This document shows positions 55,108-62,452 of a stretch of 64,000 nt of DNA, piece after piece. The first letter of the stretch is position 1; every line of letters starts with the position of its first letter. Under the pieces are notes generated by a model that was not told the DNA's origin, did not search any database, and saw nothing but the letters and a program-made list of their open reading frames with translations. Location: NCBI GenBank assembly GCA_949987705.1, contig OX465281.1:198573112-198637111 (forward strand), read 5' to 3'. Source of the stretch: Thereva unica (taxonomy: Eukaryota; Arthropoda; Insecta; Diptera; Therevidae). The translations under genes and the position numbers were made by a program.

Positions 55108-56307
55108 TCAAGCAATTTTCCTGACTTCGTTGGTTAGAGGTGTATATTCCACTATTCGATCATGTAGCAATAAACAGTATGCTGTTGTGTTAGTGGGAAC
55201 GTTTTCCGATGTTTTGAATTCCAACCTTATATCCACAGGACCTGTTTTAATGGTTTCGTTTTGCCGAGAACAATCAATGACTACGATCGGAGCATCACGC
55301 ATAAACTCTTCCCTTGAGAGTAGTGGCTGCAACTGGCGTCCATAGTATGAAGTTTGGAATTTTATATACATATCATATAGGAGAGCGTATTTATGAGCAT
55401 CAAATTTCAAGTTCAGGTCATCATATGGGTATGATTCCGAATTCAAGTGCACTTTAACATCTGTCAGCTTGCAGTGGTCAAACTTACTGACATCCTTTGT
55501 TTTATCATTTTTACGATTTGTTTGGAGAGCTAGTATGACATATCGGGGCTTTTCCATCTGCGATGACGTTTTGACAGACCACGTGTGATGAGTCGTTGCT
55601 GGTAGCGTGGGGTACTCGTATATGTCCCAGCTCCTAAATGGCATTTGTATTTCACGACCGCTTTCAATGATTTTATATAAAGCAATTTTCTCATGATCGG
55701 CCACATTAACATGGGGAATGCGCCACTGAAGTTTCGAGATTAAGATGTTTACATCATCTGTCGGTGATATGACTGCATCTTCATCCATCCTGCTTCGTAT
55801 TAATATGAGTTCATGTTTAGCGTTGGCGATAATTTTCTTGTAATCTTCAGCAAAGCCCAGCAATGTTTTTAGAGGGATGCAGAAATTGAAGAATCCATGG
55901 GGGGATGTAATTGATTTATCTGGTGACCAGCTAGCGTTGTATAACATGCGGCTCTCATTTTGGTTTAATGATATGTAATTTTTTAGTGTTGTTGCTATTC
56001 CAAGATTTCGAGTTCTATCAATTTCCACACCATTGATTTCATAGCGAATTTCCTCAAAGAGAAACGCTACAGCATTATTTACTAGCTCTGCAGTGCTGGA
56101 TATTGTTCCATCAGGTTTAGTTACTGTTCCCTCAATGTATATGAAACTTTCAGCTGGGAGGATATACAGGTCTTGGTTTTGCACTGGAATGCGGGTTTCA
56201 TCACTGTTTTTAAATGAAGAGGTGAACGATGAGTAAGTGTGGTAGTCAATTTTTGTTATGCTATTATCATGGCTTGTGCCTTCAGTAATATCCAAGATGT
56301 TGTTCAT
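55108..56307 (-). CDS. Polinton major capsid protein (putative double jelly roll)
   Basis: 399 residues from the ATG at 56307. The N-terminal block SSFKNSDETRIPVQNQDLYI LPAESFIYIEGTV, then FLFEEIRYEINGVEIDRTRNLG, resembles the capsid protein of insect Polintons, and much of the rest is predicted beta-rich. The family forms the hexameric shell of a virion. It lies in a minus-strand block with the minor capsid, protease and phospholipase-like genes, as expected for a morphogenesis module. A TATAAA at 56422-56427 precedes it by 115 bp. The frame is intact. The double-jelly-roll assignment rests on motif resemblance and context; a structure prediction would decide it. Confidence 0.85.
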   Translation of the reverse strand: MNNILDITEGTSHDNSITKIDYHTYSSFTSSFKNSDETRIPVQNQDLYILPAESFIYIEGTVTKPDGTISSTAELVNNAVAFLFEEIRYEINGVEIDRTRNLGIATTLKNYISLNQNESRMLYNASWSPDKSITSPHGFFNFCIPLKTLLGFAEDYKKIIANAKHELILIRSRMDEDAVISPTDDVNILISKLQWRIPHVNVADHEKIALYKIIESGREIQMPFRSWDIYEYPTLPATTHHTWSVKTSSQMEKPRYVILALQTNRKNDKTKDVSKFDHCKLTDVKVHLNSESYPYDDLNLKFDAHKYALLYDMYIKFQTSYYGRQLQPLLSREEFMRDAPIVVIDCSRQNETIKTGPVDIRLEFKTSENVPTNTTAYCLLLHDRIVEYTPLTNEVRKIA

Positions 56308-56421
56308 TGCTTCAAATTTAGTCCTATTGATTTTAGAAATTGTATATTATCAGCTCTCAGTTGACGTCTTGCTCGCTTCAAGGTTGTCGGTTGACTAATG
56401 TTTTCCGTGAAGTTCATCCTG

Positions 56422-56427
56422 TTTATA
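56422..56427 (-). promoter_or_regulatory. TATA box for the major capsid gene
   Basis: TATAAA on the minus strand, 4 bases beyond the minor-capsid stop codon at 56431-56433. Confidence 0.45.
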
Positions 56428-56430
56428 TGC

Positions 56431-57141
56431 TTATTGCTGCTGTTGCTCCCGTAGACTATCATTCTGCGGCTTTAAATGTAGTCTGATAGTTATCGTTTCA
56501 CCTCGAAAATTTATTAAATCTCCGTCCTGATCAACTAGCTTTAGTGTGAGCGAACTAACACGTTTGACGTTCACCGGTAAATAGATCACATTCGCTGGAA
56601 CCTCTACTATTTTATAGCCTGGCCCCACGGTTGGGGCAAATTCATGCAGCATATGCACCTGTTTATTGTTGATGTATGAGCCTGATATGATGTTACATTC
56701 AACCCTTATAGTATTAACTTTTATAATATTGACGGGTAGATCTGATGTATGTAATATATTTGCTTCCAGTACACGTTTCCCAAATCCCAACAGCGGTGCG
56801 ATAGATCGCTCTTTATCAAAATGTATAACTTCAGTTGCTTTTATTTCACTCTTCAAGGTATTATTGTTTGCCCTTATTAAGACTGTTGCCTTGCTGCTGC
56901 GCTTATTTAAGCTTTGCTGTACTGAAGCCGCTATGTCATCAATCTCGTATGATCCAACAGGTATTTCGATACACGCATCACCCACATGCATTAAGTTGTT
57001 GCTGTCATCAATATTCGGTATAGAATTGTATGTTTGAAAATCAATTAATCCGCAAACGTAGTCTCCAGCTAATTCCAATGGGGGAAAGTATTCAGCGGTG
57101 AGAACCGATGCATTACCAGTAAGAGAGAGTGTTATCGACAT
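56431..57141 (-). CDS. Polinton minor capsid (penton-like) protein
   Basis: 236 residues from the ATG at 57141. The blocks AEYFPPLELAGDYVCGLIDF, TYNSIPNIDDSNN, IEIPVGSYEIDDIAASVQQS and VKRVSSLTLKLVDQDGDLINF are characteristic of the single-jelly-roll penton proteins of Polintons. It would occupy the capsid vertices. A TATAAATA at 57185-57192, overlapping the protease stop codon, sits 44 bp upstream. The C-terminus ends in a short glutamine run. The frame is intact. Confidence 0.88.
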   Translation of the reverse strand: MSITLSLTGNASVLTAEYFPPLELAGDYVCGLIDFQTYNSIPNIDDSNNLMHVGDACIEIPVGSYEIDDIAASVQQSLNKRSSKATVLIRANNNTLKSEIKATEVIHFDKERSIAPLLGFGKRVLEANILHTSDLPVNIIKVNTIRVECNIISGSYINNKQVHMLHEFAPTVGPGYKIVEVPANVIYLPVNVKRVSSLTLKLVDQDGDLINFRGETITIRLHLKPQNDSLREQQQQ

Positions 57142-57184
57142 GGCTACTTGTTATGAAATGTCTATGTTTGCACTTGAAGACCGT

Positions 57185-57192
57185 TATTTATA
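57185..57192 (-). promoter_or_regulatory. TATA box for the minor capsid gene
   Basis: TATAAATA on the minus strand; its TAA is also the stop codon of the protease frame (57188-57190). Confidence 0.65.
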
Positions 57193-57541
57193 CATTATGT
57201 AAGAATTCTAAGCATAAGTGTCCGCAAATCACTGAGTTGAAATTTTGATGAGCTGTATAGTTGTATGTGACTGCATCTCCCAAATAATTTACAACTTCCC
57301 GCGGTGGCTGCAGATTTCCAAAACTATCAAAGTAATTTATGATATCTCCATTCTTCTTATACGCTACCCAATGCGTTCCAGGTCCAGATAAAACATCTAG
57401 ATTTATAATTCCGCTCTCATTTCTCCATGGTTTTTTAGGTAATTGATCGCGCATAAATACTCCTCTAAAGTGGGCTATATTCTGTGCATATTTACGCAGA
57501 TCATTTTCATTGAGTGCTCTTTTGGGCAGCGACTTTATTAG
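57188..57541 (-). CDS. Adenovirus-type maturation protease, reached by -1 frameshift
   Basis: An open frame of 117 codons begins at the last base of a slippery heptamer and ends at 57188. The conserved blocks are LPKRALNENDL, HFRGVFMRDQLPKKPWRN, ESGIINLD, the catalytic-histidine region GPGTHWVAYKK, the acidic residue in NYFDSFG, and the nucleophile region NSVICGHLCLEFL, in the order of the adenovirus (C5) cysteine protease. The first ATG in frame (57454) would remove the conserved RALNENDL-to-FRGVF segment, and no ATG lies between the upstream stop (57581-57583) and that point. The frame is -1 relative to the gene just upstream, which suggests production as a frameshift extension. The protease would cleave capsid precursors. 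Confidence 0.88.
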   Translation of the reverse strand, partial: LIKSLPKRALNENDLRKYAQNIAHFRGVFMRDQLPKKPWRNESGIINLDVLSGPGTHWVAYKKNGDIINYFDSFGNLQPPREVVNYLGDAVTYNYTAHQNFNSVICGHLCLEFLHNV

Positions 57542-58371
57542 TTTTTTGGTCGGGGGTTGAGAAAAAGTCCCAGTCCTTTCCTATATGGCTTTAGAAATAA
57601 TCCTTGCCCATGTTTTCCTAGCGCTATAGCTTCCATTGTCTCATTATGACGTTTCGCTTCCTGAAGCTCCCGACGTGCGCCGCTTGCTGCGTTTACAGCT
57701 TTAGCTATGCCTGCTGCACCTCCAGATAGCGCTCCAACGGCTGAAAGACCTGCAAAAAGTGGAATGAGGAACGGTAAAACTCCACCTACTTTAGGCACTG
57801 GTATCACTCTAGGTGTAGTGTATGATTTTTTCTTCCCCTTAATAACATTCTTTGCAGCACTTAGAGCAATTTTAGTAGCTTCCAACAGATCTTTCGGCTT
57901 TTTCAGCTTTAACACTTTTCTAGCATTACGTACAGCTTCGTGGAATGATGGACGTAACGTATTCTTCTTCTTCTTCGAGCAGGTAATTTTTGCTTTGACA
58001 CCCATTCCAACTTTTATTTTAGCTTTCATGGCGTTTGTTACTAATAGCGCGTTAGCACGTTCTGCAAAGCTAGCGTCTTTAGATGTTACTCGTTGCCAGG
58101 CTTTTTCTTCTAAAATACGGTCAGCTATATGTCGGTCGCTTAAGTCCTTATGATCTCGATATGCAATATCATGCTGTTTGCAGGCTGCGTCTAGTGGGTT
58201 GATACCAGGATCACCGCGAGCTAGTCTTTTAGCTAACTTTGTTCCTGGACCACAGTATTGATATCCCGGTAGATGAAGCTCAAGCGGTAACTTATTTATA
58301 ACAGTGTTTAACAGTCCTCCCCCCTTGGCAGCTTTTCGATGAATGATGCGTTTCTCGCTATGGTCAATCAT
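57538..58371 (-). CDS. Phospholipase A2-like virion protein (Polinton PX-type)
   Basis: 277 residues from the ATG at 58371. Residues about 30-72 carry a parvovirus-type phospholipase A2 centre: the calcium-loop YCGPGT (39-44) and the catalytic HD pair in CKQHDIAY (67-68). A lysine-rich middle (KAKIKVGMGVKAKITCSKKK) follows, then a long hydrophobic stretch (GGVLPFLIPLFAGLSAVG, near 210-235) and a short basic tail. Membrane breach during entry is the known role of this domain in parvoviruses; here it is inferred. The last sense codons form A AAA AAC before the TAA stop, a classic -1 frameshift site leading into the protease frame. A divergent TATA box lies 47 bp upstream. Confidence 0.88.
   Translation of the reverse strand: MIDHSEKRIIHRKAAKGGGLLNTVINKLPLELHLPGYQYCGPGTKLAKRLARGDPGINPLDAACKQHDIAYRDHKDLSDRHIADRILEEKAWQRVTSKDASFAERANALLVTNAMKAKIKVGMGVKAKITCSKKKKNTLRPSFHEAVRNARKVLKLKKPKDLLEATKIALSAAKNVIKGKKKSYTTPRVIPVPKVGGVLPFLIPLFAGLSAVGALSGGAAGIAKAVNAASGARRELQEAKRHNETMEAIALGKHGQGLFLKPYRKGLGLFLNPRPKN
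57541..57547 (-). promoter_or_regulatory. Candidate -1 ribosomal frameshift site
   Basis: The minus strand reads AAAAAAC, phased as A AAA AAC in the phospholipase-like frame and followed directly by TAA. A -1 slip enters the protease frame with no stop. This heptamer is among the most efficient eukaryotic slip sites. I see no obvious strong downstream stem or pseudoknot. Confidence 0.7.
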
Positions 58372-58403
58372 TTTATAGCTTTACAGCAAGACTGATAAAA
58401 ATC

Positions 58404-58425
58404 TATAAAAGTACGGGTATTTATA
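58404..58425. promoter_or_regulatory. Divergent TATA boxes
   Basis: Within the 75-bp gap between the two ATGs, TATAAAA (plus strand, 58404-58410) serves the ATPase at 58447, and TATAAATA (minus strand, 58418-58425) serves the phospholipase-like gene at 58371. The spacing to each ATG is about 37-47 bp. Confidence 0.65.
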
Positions 58426-58446
58426 GGGATTGTGTTAGTGTACAAC

Positions 58447-59131
58447 ATGAAGTTTATCAAGCAACAAGCGTGTCTACCAGTTAGAAATACTGATGTGGAA
58501 ATTACAAGTACATCAAAGAAGCATGGGGTGCTGCTACCAAACAGTATAAGAGGTATTATTGTTGGACCGTCGAATTGTGGCAAGACAAATGTTATGCTAA
58601 GTCTACTGGAGCATCCTAACGGTCTGAGATTCGAGAATATATACATTTACTCAAAGTCGCTAAGTCAGCCGAAATACGAGTATTTAGGAGAAGTTGTAGC
58701 TCACATATCAGGTTTGGGCTATTATACGTTTTCTAACAACCACGATGTTATACCACCGGAGGAAGCAAAGCCAAACTCAATTTTCATCTTTGATGATGTA
58801 GCCTGCGATAAACAAAAATAATATTAGAGCCTACTTTTGTATGGGGAGGCATAACGACATTGACAGCTTTTACCTCTGTCAAACTTATACTCATATACCA
58901 AAGCATCTAATCCGAGATAATGCAAACTTTCTGATCATATTCAAACAAGATGATTTGAACCTGAAGCATGTATACAATGATCATGTGAATAGTGATATGG
59001 AATTCGCAAAGTTCAGAAAAGCGTGTGCCAACTGTTGGAAAGACAAATATGGATTCTTAGTAATTGATAAGGACAGCCCCATGGGCAAAGGTCGATATCG
59101 AAAAGGCTTTGATGCATTCATGAGCCTATGA
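58447..59131 (+). pseudogene. Packaging ATPase (A32/FtsK-type), one-base frameshift
   Basis: From the ATG at 58447 the frame shows Walker A VGPSNCGKTNVML (near residue 39) and Walker B SIFIFDDVACD (near 113), then a TAA at 58819-58821. The remainder of the protein (YFCMGRHNDIDSFYLCQTYT, HLIRDNANFLIIFKQDD, GFLVIDKDSP, RYRKGFDAF) continues in the +1 frame to 59131. The switch falls at an A-run (58814-58818), consistent with one extra A. The enzyme would pump element DNA into capsids. A homopolymer sequencing error, a true lesion or a rare +1 recoding event are all possible; the first two are likelier. Confidence 0.92.
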
Positions 59132-59159
59132 AGGAGCCCACCTAATCAGCTGACCAGGT

Positions 59160-60098
59160 CTTTCAGCTCTGCCTGGCTGGTCTGTCTGGCTGGTCTGTCT
59201 GGCTGGTTGGCTGGTCTGTCTGGCTGGTTGGCTGGTCTGTCTGGCTGGTCTGTCTGGCTGGTTGGCTGGTCTGTCTGGCTGGTTGGCTGGTCTGTCTGGC
59301 TGGTCTGTCTGGCTGGTTGGCTGGTCTGTCTGGCTGGTTGGCTGGTCTGTCTGGTTGGTCTGTCTGGCTGGTCTGTCTAGCTGGTTGGCTGGTCTGTCTG
59401 GCTGGTTGGCTGGTCTGTCTGGCTGGTTGGCTGGTCTGTCTGGCTGGTTGGCTGGTCTGTCTGGCTGGTCTGTCTGGCTGGTTGGCTGGTCTGTCTGGCT
59501 GGTCTGTCTGGCTGGTTGGCTGGTCTGTCTGGCTGGTTGGCTGGTCTGTCTGGCTGGTCTGTCTGGCTGGTCTGTCTGGCTGGTCTGTCTGGCTGGTTGG
59601 CTGGTCTGTCTGGCTGGTTGGCTGGTCTGTCTGGTTGCTCTGTCTGGCTGGTCTGTCTAGCTGGTTGGCTGGTCTGTCTGGCTGGTTGGCTGGTCTGTCT
59701 GGCTGGTTGGCTGGTCTGTCTGGCTGGTCTGTCTGGCTGGTTGGCTGGTCTGTCTGGCTGGTTGGCTGGTCTGTCTGGCTGGTCTGTCTGGCTGGTTGGC
59801 TGGTCTGTCTGGCTGGTTGGCTGGTCTGTCTGGTTGGTCTGTCTGGCTGGTCTGTCTAGCTGGTTGGCTGGTCTGTCTGGCTGGTTGGCTGGTCTGTCTG
59901 GCTGGTCTGTCTGGCTGGTTGGCTGGTCTGTCTGGCTGGTTGGCTGGTCTGTCTGGCTGGTCTGTCTGGCTGGTTGGCTGGTCTGTCTGGCTGGTCTGTA
60001 TGGCTGGCTGGTCTGTCTGGCTGGTCTGTCTGGCTGGTCTGTCTAGCTGGTCTGTCTGTCTGGCTGGTCTGTCTGGCTGGTCTGTCTGGCTGATCTGT

Positions 60099-60158
<60 letters not shown>

Positions 60159-60165
60159 TTTGTCT
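59160..60165 (+). repeat. ~1-kb GGCTGG/TCTGT minisatellite
   Basis: The plus strand is almost free of A. It is built from two words, CTGGCTGGTCTGT (13 bp) and CTGGCTGGTTGGCTGGTCTGT split as 13+8 bp, in irregular order. A marker segment (CTGGTTGGTCTGTCTGG...CTAGCTGG, once with TTGCTC) recurs at about 59349, 59631 and 59829, showing higher-order units of ~200-280 bp. The end decays into pure (GGCT)n at about 60094-60160. All plus frames are open because of composition, giving WLVGWSV-like polymers that are not credible proteins. It separates the ATPase from the next gene. Confidence 0.97.
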
Positions 60166-60187
60166 GGTTGATTGACCTGTCAGGATC

Positions 60188-60195
60188 TATATAAA
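60188..60195 (+). promoter_or_regulatory. TATA box for the 292-aa gene
   Basis: TATATAAA. The ATG at 60195 overlaps this box and would be upstream of any start site it sets, so the ATG at 60249 is preferred. Confidence 0.6.
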
Positions 60196-60248
60196 TGCTT
60201 ATTAGCTTAGCTGTATATCATTGTAGCTGTAACCACCTGTGTAGCAAC

Positions 60249-61127
60249 ATGAATGAAAAATTGATGAAGGATATTATAAAGACTCGTGAGGCTATACGAA
60301 GAAAATATAAAGCTCTCAAGACTGGTAAAATTGAATCTGAAGCTCAATTAGAGGAAACATTTAAACCTATAACCAACACGCTGAAAAAGCTCACAACAAC
60401 AGCAGCATCAGTGAAACTTGAACCAAAAGAAGAAGAAGATGAAATTAAGCAAGAGGGCAATGAAGAAGCATACACACCACCACCACGTAAATACTTAAAG
60501 CTAGAGCCACCGAGTTATCCTGAGGATGATGATGATGATGATGATGATCAGTTTGTCACACCTACAAAAGAACCAAAATTAGAGTCTGCAGACCAGATAC
60601 TAAACAAATATAAACAACTACTGGAAAATGATAGCACGAGAATTGATAAAACGTATGGAGCGTACTATAAGAACGATATGTGGAATATTGGTAATTCGAG
60701 ATTAAAAGTTGATAAAGAATACTTTCTTATAGATGGCAAGCGGTACAAGATAACTGAAGGTCTAGCTGAATTAATTTTTATGAAAAAGCCTCGAGGCTAC
60801 TCAAAAGAAGACTTGTCCAATTATCAAAAAATTGTAAATGATACATGCGTCCACAGACGTGATTTTAAGGAAAACCAGCAAATAAAAGGAACAAATAGCT
60901 TCAAATATAGAAACATAATAAAAAAGTTGATTCACACTCCTCATACTGGAACGGGAATAATGCAAATTCCAAAGAAAAATATCGATTACATATATTGGGA
61001 TGACCCCAATGAGCTAGTTGATAGGCTCCGAATATTGATAGCATCGCAGCAAGCTGGAAATAATAGCCATAGTAATGAAATAGTGTCAATCATTGAGGAG
61101 TTGCGGGAAGCTGACATTATAGTATAA
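60249..61127 (+). CDS. Polinton acidic/coiled protein, 292 aa, function unknown
   Basis: Starting at the ATG at 60249, the first ~70 residues are charged and helical (KDIIKTREAIRRKYKALKTG), probably a coiled coil. A low-complexity acidic stretch encoded by a GAT repeat follows (60523-60548). The C-terminal half is better conserved in appearance: YGAYYKNDMWNIGNSRLKVD, YKITEGLAELIFMKKPRGYS, EDLSNYQKIVNDTCVHRRDF and YIYWDDPNELVDRLRILIAS. I recall similar C-terminal regions in uncharacterised proteins of arthropod Polintons but know no function. A scaffold or core-protein role is a guess from position among structural genes. Confidence 0.75.
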   Translation: MNEKLMKDIIKTREAIRRKYKALKTGKIESEAQLEETFKPITNTLKKLTTTAASVKLEPKEEEDEIKQEGNEEAYTPPPRKYLKLEPPSYPEDDDDDDDDQFVTPTKEPKLESADQILNKYKQLLENDSTRIDKTYGAYYKNDMWNIGNSRLKVDKEYFLIDGKRYKITEGLAELIFMKKPRGYSKEDLSNYQKIVNDTCVHRRDFKENQQIKGTNSFKYRNIIKKLIHTPHTGTGIMQIPKKNIDYIYWDDPNELVDRLRILIASQQAGNNSHSNEIVSIIEELREADIIV

Positions 61128-61130
61128 ATA
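61123..61130 (+). promoter_or_regulatory. TATA box for the fibre gene
   Basis: TATAAATA; its TAA is the stop codon of the upstream 292-aa gene. The ATG follows 35 bp downstream. Confidence 0.65.
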
Positions 61131-61164
61131 TTCCCACCCACATAGAACTATTAACATTTCGGAA

Positions 61165-61521
61165 ATGAGCGTTGACAAGTTTGGTCGATCTTTTAAACGG
61201 CAAAAATTTAGAGCAGTGGGTGATCGCGGTCCACCTGGAATTCCTGGAAAAGACGGTCCTGCTGGACCAAAAGGAAACGGTTTCAATTTAACATCAGATG
61301 GTGACTATGATCTTACCTTGAAAAGAATCAAAAACCTAGGTGATCCAAAAGAAAATGCTGACGCTGCAACCAAAAACTATGTCGACGAAGAAATACGGGA
61401 AAGCATTGACAAAGCAGTAGAGAATCTAACGATGTTCATTTATCGCGAAATTGCGAAGATCGAAAATTATATATTCTCACACATAATTAATAAGAAGGCT
61501 GAAAATGGCATCTCTGAGTAA
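61165..61521 (+). CDS. Collagen-like fibre protein
   Basis: 118 residues. A basic start (SFKRQKFRAVGDRG) leads into a short collagen-type run of Gly-X-Y triplets (GPPGIPGKDGPAGPKG), then RIKNLGDPKENADAATKNYVD, a pattern common in phage and virus tail-fibre or spike proteins, and a helical, probably trimeric coiled C-terminus. It is likely a trimeric spike or fibre used for host attachment; this is inferred from architecture. The last 17 bases overlap the start of the integrase gene. The frame is intact. Confidence 0.7.
   Translation: MSVDKFGRSFKRQKFRAVGDRGPPGIPGKDGPAGPKGNGFNLTSDGDYDLTLKRIKNLGDPKENADAATKNYVDEEIRESIDKAVENLTMFIYREIAKIENYIFSHIINKKAENGISE
61468..61473 (+). promoter_or_regulatory. 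Possible TATA box for the integrase gene
   Basis: TATATA within the end of the fibre gene, 32 bp before the integrase ATG. Confidence 0.35.
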
Positions 61522-62431
61522 GAGGCAAGTAGTAAATGAGCTTCACAAACCTGCTCGTCGAAATTTTTCTAGGCGGAGAGTTATCAATAAAGGTCTGGAT
61601 GATTTGTGGCAGGCTGACTTGGTGGAAATGGATGCATATAAACATGTAAACAAAGGATTCCGCTACTTACTGACTGTAATTGATGCATTTTCTAAATATG
61701 CCTGGGCTGTACCAATTAAAAGAAAAACTGGTCCAGAAGTCACAGAAGCGATGCAATTAATTTTTAAGGATGGACGCACACCTAACAATTTGCAAACGGA
61801 TGATGGTAAGGAATTCTACAACTCTCACTTTCAAAAGCTAATGAGCAAGTATAAAATCAACCACTACTCAACATATACATCGCTTAAGGCATCAATAGTG
61901 GAAAGATTCAACCGAACTTTAAAGAGCATGATGTGGAAGGAATTTAGCATGAATGGATCCTACAAATGGATTTTTATGGTGAAAAAACTGCTATCACAAT
62001 ACAATGCAAAAAAACACCGAACAATCAAAATGAGCCCCGGTGATGTTAATAGGACAAATGAAAAGCTACTTCTTGCTACAGCCTATAATCACATCAAAAT
62101 TGCCCCTTCATCTGCATATAAAATAGGAGACCGCGTCCGTATAAGCAAATATAAACATCTATTTGAAAAAGGCTACACACCAAACTGGACAACTGAAATC
62201 TTTAAAATCTCCAAGGTTCAACTGACTAATCCACCGACATATCAACTTGAGGACTACCAGGGTAACCCCATTAAAGGTGGATTCTATGAAAAGGAATTGC
62301 AGAAAGTTAAACACTCAGATCTCTACCTTGTTGAAAAAATATTGAAAAAGAGTGGTGATAAAGTTTATGTTAAATGGCTGGAGTTCTCACGAGAACACAA
62401 TTCTTGGATAAATGCTAATGATGTATTATAA
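61505..62431 (+). CDS. Polinton retroviral-type integrase with chromodomain
   Basis: 308 residues. The catalytic core has DLWQADLVEMD (first Asp near residue 38), LQTDDGKEFYN (second Asp near 99) and ASIVERFNRTLK (Glu near 134), forming the DDE triad. The C-terminus is a chromodomain, YLVEKILKKSGDKVYVKWLE and HNSWINANDVL (about 270-308), which would steer integration to particular histone marks. The N-terminal zinc-binding HHCC module of full-length relatives is not evident: the frame starts directly with ASLSKRQVVNELHKPARRNF. No lesion is seen. Confidence 0.95.
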   Translation: MASLSKRQVVNELHKPARRNFSRRRVINKGLDDLWQADLVEMDAYKHVNKGFRYLLTVIDAFSKYAWAVPIKRKTGPEVTEAMQLIFKDGRTPNNLQTDDGKEFYNSHFQKLMSKYKINHYSTYTSLKASIVERFNRTLKSMMWKEFSMNGSYKWIFMVKKLLSQYNAKKHRTIKMSPGDVNRTNEKLLLATAYNHIKIAPSSAYKIGDRVRISKYKHLFEKGYTPNWTTEIFKISKVQLTNPPTYQLEDYQGNPIKGGFYEKELQKVKHSDLYLVEKILKKSGDKVYVKWLEFSREHNSWINANDVL

Positions 62432-62452
62432 ATTAAATAAAAAGACATTTTT

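Noticed and set aside
57188..57454. An 88-residue protease starting at the ATG at 57454
   Set aside because: It would cut off the conserved N-terminal segment that is encoded in frame upstream.
58432..58446. Upstream start of the ATPase
   Set aside because: The codon is GTG; the first ATG is at 58447.
58814..58841. Programmed +1 frameshift in the packaging ATPase
   Set aside because: No known +1 slip motif is present. A single extra A in a homopolymer is simpler.
59262..60194. Four overlapping long open frames encoding WLVGWSV/LSGWLAG-type polymers
   Set aside because: They are open only because the minisatellite lacks stop codons. The frames overlap one another, and the composition is not that of a protein.
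60195..60248. Upstream ATG for the 292-aa protein
   Set aside because: It overlaps the TATA box and would precede the expected transcription start; the leader encodes an unlikely Cys-rich stretch.
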